DNA of 64,000 nt, from positions 32,122 through 96,121 of the forward strand of contig NZ_JABEZT010000011.1 of assembly GCF_013149805.1 (NCBI RefSeq), in the 5' to 3' direction. A program made the position numbers and the translations under genes. The notes beneath the pieces were generated by a model, which was given only the letters and a program-made list of their open reading frames with translations, ran no database searches and had not been told where the DNA came from. Of the stretch, positions 17,437 to 25,086 are shown in pieces. This stretch comes from Isoptericola chiayiensis (GTDB lineage: Bacteria; Actinomycetota; Actinomycetes; Actinomycetales; Cellulomonadaceae). Position 1 is the stretch's first letter. Every line of letters begins with the position of its first letter.

Positions 17437-18876
17437 ATGACGGCGACGGATCCCGGCAGGGCCGGGTCGGTGGCTGCGGACGACGTCGCCCGCACGCTCC
17501 GGGAGACCGCCGCCGCGGCAGGGCACGACGACGGTCCGGGCGCGCCGGGCACGGCGGACCCGGACGTGGTGCGCACCGCGCTGGCGAGCCTGCCCCACGA
17601 CGAGCAGCAGCTGCTGTGGGACCTGCACGTGGTCGAGCGCCGGGTCGAGGTGGTGGCCCGGGAGATGGGGATGCACGTGCGTGCGGTGCTGCGGCGTCTG
17701 CGTGTCGCGGAGCAGCGCCTCACCGGTGCCCTCTCGGCGGCGCACGCCCGGGGCGCCGTGCCGCAGCCGTGCCTGGAGACGCGCACCTCGCTGCCCGAGT
17801 ACGTCCGCCACGACCTGCCCGCGGCGCGTCGCCGGTCGTTCGAGGAGCACCTGTTCGGCTGCTCGGGCTGCATGCGCGCGTTCGTGGACGTGCGGCAGGC
17901 CGGTTGGGCGCTGCGCGACGTCGCTCCCGTGCTGCTGGCCGGTACGGCGGGCAGCGGCGTCGCGGTGCCGGTGGTGGTCGGGGCGCTGGGTGCGCCGTCG
18001 ACGACGGCGGGCCTGCTGGCGTGGCCCGCTGCGGCGGGTGGTGCGCTCGCGGGCGCGTGGGAGTGGCTGGCGCGCGACCTGCGGCAGGTCTTCGGGCGGC
18101 CGGTGGCAGTGGTGGGTGCCGTGGGCGCCACGGTGGTGGCGGTGGCGGCTGCCGCGATGCTCGGCGGTCTCGGCGGGCCCGCGGCGGACGAGCCGCCGGC
18201 GGCGGCGGTCGGTGCGGCCGTGCCCGACGACGGTCCGGCCGCGGTGGCGTCGTCGAGCCCGTCTCCCGCGGCGAGCGCGACGCCGGAGCCCAGCCCGAGC
18301 GCGACGCCGGAGGCCACGCCGTCGGCGTCGCCCACGCCGGAGGCCACCCCGTCGCCGGGGACCGCCGAGGGCACGGGCGCGCTCGTCCCGGCCGTGCCGC
18401 CGGAGCCCGACCCGACGCCGACGCCCGACGCGACCGGTGGCGACGACGACCCCGCGGAACCGGCGGAACCCGGTGCCCCGGGCGATGGGGCGGGATCCGG
18501 CGGTCCCGACCCCGCGCCGTCGTCGGACCCGGACCCGACGCCCACGCCCGACCCCACGCCGACGCCCAACCGGTCGAGCGAGCCCACGCCCGGACCGACA
18601 CGCACCGAACCGCCCCCGCCGCCCCCGGAGCCGGAGCTCGTGTCCGTCACGGTCGGTCTCGACGTGCCACGGCACGGGTACTACCTGGTCGACCCCACGG
18701 GGGACGCGCAGGTCGCGGCCGTCTCCGCCCGGCGCGGCAACGTCCGTGTCGAGCAGCGGCACGGCGGCTGGTGGGTGTGGACGCGGGGTGCGTCGCGCGG
18801 CACGGTCTCGGTGGAGCTGGAGGTCACCGAGGGGGCCCGGCACGGGGCGCGGCTGTCGTTCCTCGGCCTGGACTGA
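17437..18876 (+). CDS. Sigma-70 region 4 / zinc-finger anti-sigma fusion with membrane anchor and proline-rich tail
   Basis: A 479-residue mosaic. Residues 44-98 resemble sigma region 4 (SLPHDEQQLLWDLHVVERR, helix-turn-helix VVAREMGMHVRAVLRRLRVAEQRL), without region 2. Residues 112-146 look like a zinc-binding anti-sigma domain: C112, then H138-xxx-C142-xx-C145. Hydrophobic segments (about 165-205 and 222-248) cross the membrane. Residues 270-400 are Pro/Thr/Ser/Asp-rich repeats, then a C-terminal beta-rich domain of about 75 residues. AGAGGTGG before the ATG at 17437 supports this start. It probably couples an outside cue to transcription, but lacking region 2 it cannot be a complete sigma factor. 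Confidence 0.8.
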   Translation: MTATDPGRAGSVAADDVARTLRETAAAAGHDDGPGAPGTADPDVVRTALASLPHDEQQLLWDLHVVERRVEVVAREMGMHVRAVLRRLRVAEQRLTGALSAAHARGAVPQPCLETRTSLPEYVRHDLPAARRRSFEEHLFGCSGCMRAFVDVRQAGWALRDVAPVLLAGTAGSGVAVPVVVGALGAPSTTAGLLAWPAAAGGALAGAWEWLARDLRQVFGRPVAVVGAVGATVVAVAAAAMLGGLGGPAADEPPAAAVGAAVPDDGPAAVASSSPSPAASATPEPSPSATPEATPSASPTPEATPSPGTAEGTGALVPAVPPEPDPTPTPDATGGDDDPAEPAEPGAPGDGAGSGGPDPAPSSDPDPTPTPDPTPTPNRSSEPTPGPTRTEPPPPPPEPELVSVTVGLDVPRHGYYLVDPTGDAQVAAVSARRGNVRVEQRHGGWWVWTRGASRGTVSVELEVTEGARHGARLSFLGLD

Positions 18877-20115
18877 TCAGGCGGGGACGCGCTCCAGCAG
18901 GGTCAGCACCTCGTAGTGCCCGGTCTGCGGGAACATGTCGAGCAGCACCGCCCGCCGCGGACGCAGCGACGGCATGTGCTTGAGATCGCTGGCGAGCGTC
19001 TGGGCCCGGCAGCTGGAGTAGAGGACGTGGCGGACCCGGGAGGCCTCCAGGCGCCCGGCCAGGTCCGGGCCGATCCCGCGCCGCGGCGGGTTGACGATCA
19101 CGAGCTCGGGGTCGTCGTCGGTGCCGAGCGCGAACCCGGCCGCGTCGCCGGCGTCGAACCGGACGCCCGCCACGGCATCCCGCCACCACGCGGCGTCTTG
19201 GTCGCCGACGACGGCGGCGGCCGGCAGGGCGGCGAGCTCGGCCGCCGTCGTGGTCGCCGACGCCACGGCCTCGGCGGAGATCTCGATGCCCGTCACGGAC
19301 CGGCCGGGCGCGGCGCAGTGCAGCGCGAACCCGCCGACGCCGCAGTACAGGTCCCACAGCGACGCCGGGTCGATCTCCTCCACCCAGTCGCGCGCCTGCC
19401 GGTACAGCGCCGCGGCGACGCCGGTGTTGGTCTGGAAGAAGCTCTGCGGGCGCAGGTGCAGCGTGATGCCGTCGACGCGCATCGGCAGGGTGGCGCGCTC
19501 GGTGAGCACGATCTCCTCGTCGCCCTCCAGGACGGCGGCATGGGCGGGCTGGACGTTGACGCTGAGCACCGCGAGCGCCGGGAGGCGGGCGTGCAGCCAG
19601 GGCAGGTGCTTGCGGATGCGGGCGACGGCCTCGGTGGAGCGCAGGACGAGCCGCACCATGAGCTCGCCGTCGGCGGAGAGCGTGACCAGGACGTGCTTGA
19701 GCTCGCCGCGGCGGGCGGCGTCGCGCGGGGTGACGCGGCGTCCGTCTCGTTCGGGGGTCAGGTCGTAGGGCCGGATCGTGGCGCGGGTGACCAGTTCGGC
19801 GAGCGGTGCGAACGCCTCCTGCAGCGCCGGGGGGTAGAGGCCGCAGTCGGTGAGGTCGACGCTCTGCCCGGCGTACGGGCCGGGCGGTCCGACGATGCCG
19901 AGGACCGGGTCCTCGACGGTGCCGGTGACGACCATCTTGGCCTTGTTGCGGAACCCGCTCTCCGGTCCGACGACGGGCGGCAGCCAGGTGACGTCGTCGT
20001 GCGCCGCGAGCAGCTCGGCCACGTGCGCCTGCTTGTCGCGGACCTGTTGGGGGCGCGCGATGTCGAGGAGGGTGCACGAGCGGCACCGGCCGGCGTCGTA
20101 GTGGGGGCACTGCAC
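18877..20115 (-). CDS. rlmC: 23S rRNA (uracil-C5)-methyltransferase RlmC-type
   Basis: A 412-residue TrmA/RumA-family enzyme that methylates uracil 747-equivalent in 23S rRNA with SAM. The iron-sulfur cluster motif is at the extreme N-terminus (C3, C11, C14: MQCPHYDAGRCRSC). SAM binding is in LWDLYCGVGGFALH, and the catalytic cysteine region is VLYSSCRAQTLASDL. It lacks a TRAM domain, which fits RlmC rather than RlmD. The GTG at 20115 follows a GACAAT box by six bases. Its TGA abuts the convergent gene's TGA (TGATCA at 18874-18879). Confidence 0.9.
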   Translation of the reverse strand: MQCPHYDAGRCRSCTLLDIARPQQVRDKQAHVAELLAAHDDVTWLPPVVGPESGFRNKAKMVVTGTVEDPVLGIVGPPGPYAGQSVDLTDCGLYPPALQEAFAPLAELVTRATIRPYDLTPERDGRRVTPRDAARRGELKHVLVTLSADGELMVRLVLRSTEAVARIRKHLPWLHARLPALAVLSVNVQPAHAAVLEGDEEIVLTERATLPMRVDGITLHLRPQSFFQTNTGVAAALYRQARDWVEEIDPASLWDLYCGVGGFALHCAAPGRSVTGIEISAEAVASATTTAAELAALPAAAVVGDQDAAWWRDAVAGVRFDAGDAAGFALGTDDDPELVIVNPPRRGIGPDLAGRLEASRVRHVLYSSCRAQTLASDLKHMPSLRPRRAVLLDMFPQTGHYEVLTLLERVPA

Positions 20116-20121
20116 GCCCCC

Positions 20122-20127
20122 ATTGTC
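20122..20127 (-). promoter_or_regulatory. -10 box of rlmC
   Basis: GACAAT on the minus strand, six bases before the GTG; a slightly off-consensus leaderless promoter. Confidence 0.35.
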
Positions 20128-20162
20128 CCGGGCGCGGGCCTCAGTCGTCGAAGCGGTCGGCG

Positions 20163-20594
20163 TCAGGCGACGAACAGGCAGAACGGGTGCCCCTGCGGGT
20201 CGGCGTAGACGCGCAGCGGTTCCTGCGGGTCGTCGGACCGGTCGAACAGCAGCCGGGCACCGAGGGCGAGGGCCCGTTCGTGCTGCCGGTCGAGCTCTGT
20301 CGCGTCGGGGACCGTGGTGTCGAGGTGGAGCTGCTGGGGCACGGCCGGGTCCGGCCAGGTGGGTGATGCGATGCTGTCGACCTGCTGGAACGCGAGGCTG
20401 AACCCGCCGGTACCGGCCAGGACCAGCCAGTCGGCGCCGCGGGGGTCGGGTTCGCCGTCGACCGGGGGCTCGTCGCCGGGCCGGTAGTGCAGTCCGAAGA
20501 GGCGGCGGTAGAACTCGGCCAGGGAGCGTGCGTCGGTGGTGTCGAGCACGATCTGTCGGATGCGCGGGAAGGTGTCGGCGGTCGGTGTGGTCAT
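20163..20594 (-). CDS. VOC family protein (glyoxalase/bleomycin-resistance-like)
   Basis: A 143-residue vicinal-oxygen-chelate protein: IRQIVLDTTDARSLAEFYRR at the start, WLVLAG and LHLDTTVPD in the middle, RVYADPQGHPFCLFV at the end. Members bind a metal and small substrates or antibiotics; the substrate is unknown. It is last in a four-gene unit; its ATG overlaps the DinB stop by ATGA. Confidence 0.88.
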   Translation of the reverse strand: MTTPTADTFPRIRQIVLDTTDARSLAEFYRRLFGLHYRPGDEPPVDGEPDPRGADWLVLAGTGGFSLAFQQVDSIASPTWPDPAVPQQLHLDTTVPDATELDRQHERALALGARLLFDRSDDPQEPLRVYADPQGHPFCLFVA

Positions 20595-21226
20595 GTCCGG
20601 TCCTCCTCGTCCGGTCCGGGGAACCGGTCGGCGATGGCGTGCAGCCGGGCTAGGTAGGCCGGCCAGTCGACCGGCCAGATGTTGGTGTTGCCCTCCTGCA
20701 GCCCCACCGCGCCGTCGATCTGCTCGCGCAGGATGTCGGCGTGGCCGGCGTGCCGCTGCAGGTCGGCGAGCACGTGCACGCACACCTGGTGGAGGGTGAC
20801 CTCGCCGCGCTCGCCCCACCAGGGCACCCGGCCGGGTGCGTCGAGGGGCAGCGTCTCGATGGTCTCGTCCGCGAACGCGCCGACCCGCCGGTACAGGTCG
20901 CGCAGGTCGTCGGCGGACTCGTGAGGCTCGGCGTAGAAGTCGGCGTTCGGCTCCTCGTCCCAGCGCTCGGTCCAGGACAGCTCCTGCGGGGTGGGCCAGT
21001 CCCGGCCGAACGTCTCGCCGAAGTAGCCGACCTCGACGCTGGCGGCGTGCTTGACCAGGCCGAGCAGGTTGGTGCCGGTGCCGGTCCGCGGGGTGCGCAG
21101 CGCCCGCTCCGACAGGCCCTCCGTCTTCCACAGCAGCGCCTCGCGAGTGCCGCGCAGGTACCGCAGCAGCGTGGCCTTAGCGGGGTCGGTGGGGTCCGCG
21201 GGTGGTTCGTGGGTCGGGTCCGTCAT
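20591..21226 (-). CDS. DinB family protein (DUF664-like)
   Basis: A 211-residue four-helix-bundle DinB-like protein. The pattern ATLLRYLRGTREALLWKTEGL with a histidine after it (VKHAASVEVGYF) and VCVHVLADLQRHAGHADILREQ carries the three likely metal-binding histidines of the DinB/YfiT group, often thiol-dependent transferases. AGGAAGGAGC precedes the ATG at 21226, which overlaps the LuxR stop. The C-terminus overlaps the VOC start. Confidence 0.88.
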   Translation of the reverse strand: MTDPTHEPPADPTDPAKATLLRYLRGTREALLWKTEGLSERALRTPRTGTGTNLLGLVKHAASVEVGYFGETFGRDWPTPQELSWTERWDEEPNADFYAEPHESADDLRDLYRRVGAFADETIETLPLDAPGRVPWWGERGEVTLHQVCVHVLADLQRHAGHADILREQIDGAVGLQEGNTNIWPVDWPAYLARLHAIADRFPGPDEEDRT

Positions 21227-24189
21227 CGTCGCTCCTTCCTCGGGCCCGCCGGGACGGCCGGGACGTCGAGGGGGAGCAGCCCGCGGCGGGCCGCGACGGC
21301 CACCGCCTCGGCGCGGCCGGAGACGTCCAGCTTGGCCAGCAGGTTGGACACGTGCACGCTGACGGTCTTGGCGGTGATGAAGAGCTCCTCGCCGATCTGC
21401 CGGTTGGACAGTCCCCGTGCCACGAGGGCGAGCACCTCGTCCTCGCGGTCGGTGAGCGGGGAGGAGGTGCGCCGTGACCCGGGCAGCGCGATGCGGGCCC
21501 GGCGCGCCCAGGTGCGGGTCGCCTCGGCCAGCGGTCGGGCGCCCATCGCCTCCGCCTCGGCCAGCGTCTCGGCGGCCTCGCGGGCCGCGCGGTCGGGTTC
21601 GCCGGCGGCGCGCAGCGCCTGGGCCCAGCGCAGCCGGCTGCGCGCCCGCTCGTAGCGGTGGCCGTAGTCGAACGCGGCCACGGTGACCTCCCACCGGCCG
21701 GGGTCGGCGGGGCCGTCGGTCAGCGCGGTGACGGCGCGGGCGTGCTCGGCGTCGGCGCGCGCCAGCCAGGCCCTGCCCTCGGGGCCGAGCTCGCCGCTGC
21801 GGGTCCGGCCCGTGCGGGCGGTGTCGTGGGCCGTGGCGACCAGGGCGTCGGCGCGCGCTCGCAGCGTGTCGCGGGTGCCGTCGTCGTGCCGGGCGCCCGG
21901 GTCCTCGGCACCGGCGGCCAGGGCGCCGAGCGCGAGCGCCGCGAGCCGGATCCCGCCGAGGAAGTGCGGGCTCCACACCCGGGCGAGGTGGTCGGTGACG
22001 TCGGTGGCCAGCCGCGCCGCGTCGTCGTACCGGCCGGCCCAGGTCAGCGCGTCGACGCCGGCGCTCCCGCCGCACAGCGCGACGAACCCGTCGACGTCCC
22101 ACAGGCCGCGCAGCGCGTCGACCTGCTCGAGCGCGTCCGTGTCGCCGCGCGCCACGGCGGCCTGCGCGCGCACGCCGGCGAACATCGCCGCCTCGGGTGC
22201 CGGCACGTCCGACGGCGCCCCGCCGTCGGACAGGTCGCCGCGCACGTAGCGCAGCACCTCGGTGAGCAGCCGCATCCACACGCCGAACGGGCTGCGGGAC
22301 GTGGCGGTCTCCCGCGTGCGGGCGATGCCGCGGGCCAGGACGTGCTCGGCCTCGTCGAGGTGGCCGGCCTCGTAGTGCGCGACGGCGAGGTTCTGCCAGC
22401 ACCGTGCCTCGGTCATCACCGCACCGACCTCGCGGGCGCGGCGCACGGCCACCTCGCCGAGCCGCACGGCCTCCGCCGGGTCGGCGCTCTCCAGCGCCGC
22501 GGCGGAGGCGAGGGCCTCGATCTCCACGACGGGTGCGTCGACCTGCTCGGCGACCTGCATGGCGCGGCGCAGGTGGTCGCGGGCCGCGGCGTCCTCGTCG
22601 CGGTTGAGCTCGATCCGGCCGCGCACGGCGAGCGTGGCCGCCAGCTCGCGCGTGGGCGCGTCGCCCAGGGCCTCCAGCGCCAGGTCGGTCTGCTCGACGG
22701 CGCCGGTCAGGTCGTCGACGTCCAGGAGGAACTGCGCCAGCTTGTGGCGGGCGCCGGCCTGCCGGACCGGGTCGTCGTCGAGGGCCTCGATCGCCCGGCG
22801 CGCGAGCTGGACCGCGCGGACGGTCTGGCCGTGGCGGGCGGCGGCACCCGCGGCGGCGAGCGCGACGTGCACGCGGTCGTGCCCGATCAGGTCGGCGGCG
22901 TCGGGCACGGACTCCCACAGCGACAGCACCTCCTCCAGGTGCCGGCGCTGCTCGGCGGGCGCGAGCAGCTCGCGGGCCCGCTGCGCCGCCGCCCACGAGG
23001 ACGTCAGCGCGGTGGTCAGGTCGTGGCCCTGCAGCGCGTGGTGGGCGCGTTCGGCGGCCGAGCCGAGGTCCGGGTCGTCGAGGAGCGCCGCGAGGAACGT
23101 GCGGTGGGCGGCCGCGCGCTCCCCGGGCAGCAGGTCGGTGTAGAGGGCCTCGGCGACGAGCGCGTGCCGGAACGCGAGGTGGTCCTCCTCCAGGGTCAGC
23201 ACCTGGTGCGCGACGGCGCCGTGCACCGCGGTGACGGCGGCGCCGTCGCCGTCGAGCCCGGGGGTGCGGGCGGCGACGGCGAGCAGCAGGTCCTCGGCGA
23301 CCCGGCGTCCGCCCACGGACGCGAGCCGGACGAGGTGGTGCACCGGTGCGGGCAGGTCCTGCAGGCGGGCGTGCAGGACGTCGGCGAGGGACCAGGGCAG
23401 CGGTCCGCCGATGCTGCCGGCGGCCAGCAGCTCCTCGGCGAAGAAGGCGTTGCCGTCGCTGCGGCGCTGGATGTCCGCGAGGTGGTGCTCGGGCAGCGGT
23501 CCGCCCTGCAGCGCGGTGGTGAACCGGCGCAGCTCGTCGGGCGTGAAGGGGGCGAGCTCGACGTGCTCGACGCGGTCGAGGCGGTGCAGCTCGGCGAGCA
23601 GGGGACGCAGCGGGTGACGGCGGTCGACGTCGTCGGCGCGGTAGGTGAGCACGAGCAGCAGGTGCTCGGCCCGCAGCCGCGTGACCAGGAACCGCAGCAC
23701 GTCGCGGGTGGAGGGGTCGGCCCAGTGTAGGTCCTCCACGACGAGGACGAGCGGCGCCCCGGGCGCGCCGGCGGCGGCGAGCGTGGTCGCGATGCCGTCC
23801 AGGAGCGGCAGCCGGTCCACGGACGCGCCCGCGGGGTCGTCCGTCGTCGGGGCACCGGTCGGTCCGAGCAGGCGGGCGAGCGCGGGACGGGTGGCCAGGA
23901 CGTCGGCGACGGCGTCGTGCCCGTCGGCGAGGAGGCGCAGCGCCTCGCTGAACGGCAGGTAGGGGATGCCGACGTCGCCGAGGTCGACGCAGTGCGCGAC
24001 GACGGCCCGTCCGCCGACGTCCTCGGCGCGCGCCGCCAGGTGCTTGACCAGGCGGGTCTTGCCCACGCCGGCGTCGCCACCGATCACCAGCACGCCCGGG
24101 TCGCCGTGCGCGGCGCGTTCGAGCGCACGGCCGAAGCCCTCGACCTGCGGCTCGCGCGCGACGAGGGGGATCTGTGACGAGCGTCTCAC
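21223..24189 (-). CDS. Large LuxR-family ATPase regulator (LAL type)
   Basis: A 988-residue regulator. Walker A is GGDAGVGKT (about 37-45), and Walker B lies near LVLVVEDLHWADPST. A long helical TPR-like middle part follows, and the LuxR helix-turn-helix is at the C-terminus (LTDREDEVLALVARGLSNRQ, ITAKTVSVHVSNLLAKL). The architecture is that of MalT-like/LAL activators. The GTG at 24189 overlaps the stop of the small upstream gene (GTGA); a longer frame upstream has no support. It is coupled to DinB and VOC genes, which it may control. Confidence 0.9.
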   Translation of the reverse strand: MRRSSQIPLVAREPQVEGFGRALERAAHGDPGVLVIGGDAGVGKTRLVKHLAARAEDVGGRAVVAHCVDLGDVGIPYLPFSEALRLLADGHDAVADVLATRPALARLLGPTGAPTTDDPAGASVDRLPLLDGIATTLAAAGAPGAPLVLVVEDLHWADPSTRDVLRFLVTRLRAEHLLLVLTYRADDVDRRHPLRPLLAELHRLDRVEHVELAPFTPDELRRFTTALQGGPLPEHHLADIQRRSDGNAFFAEELLAAGSIGGPLPWSLADVLHARLQDLPAPVHHLVRLASVGGRRVAEDLLLAVAARTPGLDGDGAAVTAVHGAVAHQVLTLEEDHLAFRHALVAEALYTDLLPGERAAAHRTFLAALLDDPDLGSAAERAHHALQGHDLTTALTSSWAAAQRARELLAPAEQRRHLEEVLSLWESVPDAADLIGHDRVHVALAAAGAAARHGQTVRAVQLARRAIEALDDDPVRQAGARHKLAQFLLDVDDLTGAVEQTDLALEALGDAPTRELAATLAVRGRIELNRDEDAAARDHLRRAMQVAEQVDAPVVEIEALASAAALESADPAEAVRLGEVAVRRAREVGAVMTEARCWQNLAVAHYEAGHLDEAEHVLARGIARTRETATSRSPFGVWMRLLTEVLRYVRGDLSDGGAPSDVPAPEAAMFAGVRAQAAVARGDTDALEQVDALRGLWDVDGFVALCGGSAGVDALTWAGRYDDAARLATDVTDHLARVWSPHFLGGIRLAALALGALAAGAEDPGARHDDGTRDTLRARADALVATAHDTARTGRTRSGELGPEGRAWLARADAEHARAVTALTDGPADPGRWEVTVAAFDYGHRYERARSRLRWAQALRAAGEPDRAAREAAETLAEAEAMGARPLAEATRTWARRARIALPGSRRTSSPLTDREDEVLALVARGLSNRQIGEELFITAKTVSVHVSNLLAKLDVSGRAEAVAVAARRGLLPLDVPAVPAGPRKERR

Positions 24190-24443
24190 CCCGCCATGGT
24201 CCCACCGGCCCCCGACACGGGGCGGTGCGGGGCGCGGTGGTGGGGACGGCGTACCGGCGGGGCCGACGGCTCGGCGACGACGGCGGATATCGTCTCGCGC
24301 ACGCGCAGGCTCTGCCGCACGCGGCGCAGCACCGCCCGCCAGGCACGCCCGCCGAGGAGCGGGCGACCGTAGGCCAGGGCGGCGCGCTCGCGACGGTAGG
24401 CGAGCTCGGCCTCCATCGCGGGTCCGAACAGCTGCTGGTTCAT
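24186..24443 (-). CDS. Small hypothetical protein heading the LuxR operon
   Basis: An 85-residue basic protein (MNQQLFGPAMEAELAYRRER at the N-terminus) with a Pro/Arg/His-rich C-terminus. GGAGGGAG lies at a good distance before the ATG, and its TGA overlaps the LuxR GTG by four bases, both signs of a translated gene. The N-terminal half resembles the small helical proteins often found in actinobacteria next to regulators, but I do not recognise a family. Confidence 0.6.
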   Translation of the reverse strand: MNQQLFGPAMEAELAYRRERAALAYGRPLLGGRAWRAVLRRVRQSLRVRETISAVVAEPSAPPVRRPHHRAPHRPVSGAGGTMAG

Positions 24444-24579
24444 CGTCGTGCTCCCTCCGGCGGGTCCGTCGGGACCGACGATGCCGCTGAGGCGGGCACC
24501 CGGACATCGTCCGATCGACCGGTCCTGACGCCGTCGGGTACCTCAGACGGCGGCCCGGCAGCCTGAGGTGGGTGGCGGA

Positions 24580-24606
24580 TGTCGAGATCCGTCCGGTGGC
24601 TCCGTC
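24580..24606 (+). promoter_or_regulatory. Predicted ECF42-type promoter
   Basis: TGTCGA (24580-24585), a 17-base spacer and CGTC (24603-24606) match the -35 TGTCGA and -10 CG(A/T)C motif reported for ECF42 sigma factors. It lies 68 bases before the DGPF gene, so the sigma factor probably drives its own operon. Confidence 0.6.
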
Positions 24607-24673
24607 CCCGGGGTGTCGGCACGATCGACGCAAGGACCACTCGAGACCACGACGACCACGAAGGAGCACCATC

Positions 24674-25084
24674 ATGGCCAGGTACCTGCTGCTCAAGCAC
24701 TACCGCGGCGGCCCGGAGCAGCGCCCGAACGCCCGCGAACCGATGGACCGCTGGACGCCTCAGGAGGTCTCGGACCACATCGCGTTCATGCAGCACGTCG
24801 CCGACACGCTCACCGAGCGCGGCGAGTTCGTCGACGCCCAGGCGCTCTCCCCGGACGGCACGTTCGTCCGGTACGACGGCGAGGGACGCCCGCCGGTCAC
24901 CGACGGTCCGTTCGCCGAGACCAAGGACGTCATCGCCGGCTGGATGATCATCGACGTCGACTCGGTCGAGCGGGCGCACGAGGCGGCGGCGTTCCTGTCG
25001 TCCGCACCCGGCCAGGGCGGCAAGCCCCTCGAGGAGTGGATCGAGGTGCGCCCGTTCCTGTCCGACGTCCCCGCTGAGGCGTAG
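24674..25084 (+). CDS. YCII/DGPF domain protein
   Basis: A 136-residue protein of the YCII-related fold. The hallmark DGPFAETKDVIAGW is at about 76-89. DGPF proteins are conserved partners of ECF42 sigma factors and may act as small enzymes or sensors; the exact role is unknown. AAGGAG precedes the ATG. Two bases separate its stop from the sigma gene start. Confidence 0.9.
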   Translation: MARYLLLKHYRGGPEQRPNAREPMDRWTPQEVSDHIAFMQHVADTLTERGEFVDAQALSPDGTFVRYDGEGRPPVTDGPFAETKDVIAGWMIIDVDSVERAHEAAAFLSSAPGQGGKPLEEWIEVRPFLSDVPAEA

Positions 25085-25086
25085 CG

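Noticed and set aside
20640..20665. Extra copy of AGGTAGGC inside the DinB gene
   Set aside because: Single isolated match without the flanking GCGA or 20-bp period; chance occurrence.
20591..24346. 1251-residue frame joining an out-of-frame LuxR region to DinB
   Set aside because: The first thousand residues are Arg/Ala-rich shadow of the LuxR gene; only the last 211 residues (DinB) are real, with their own ribosome site.
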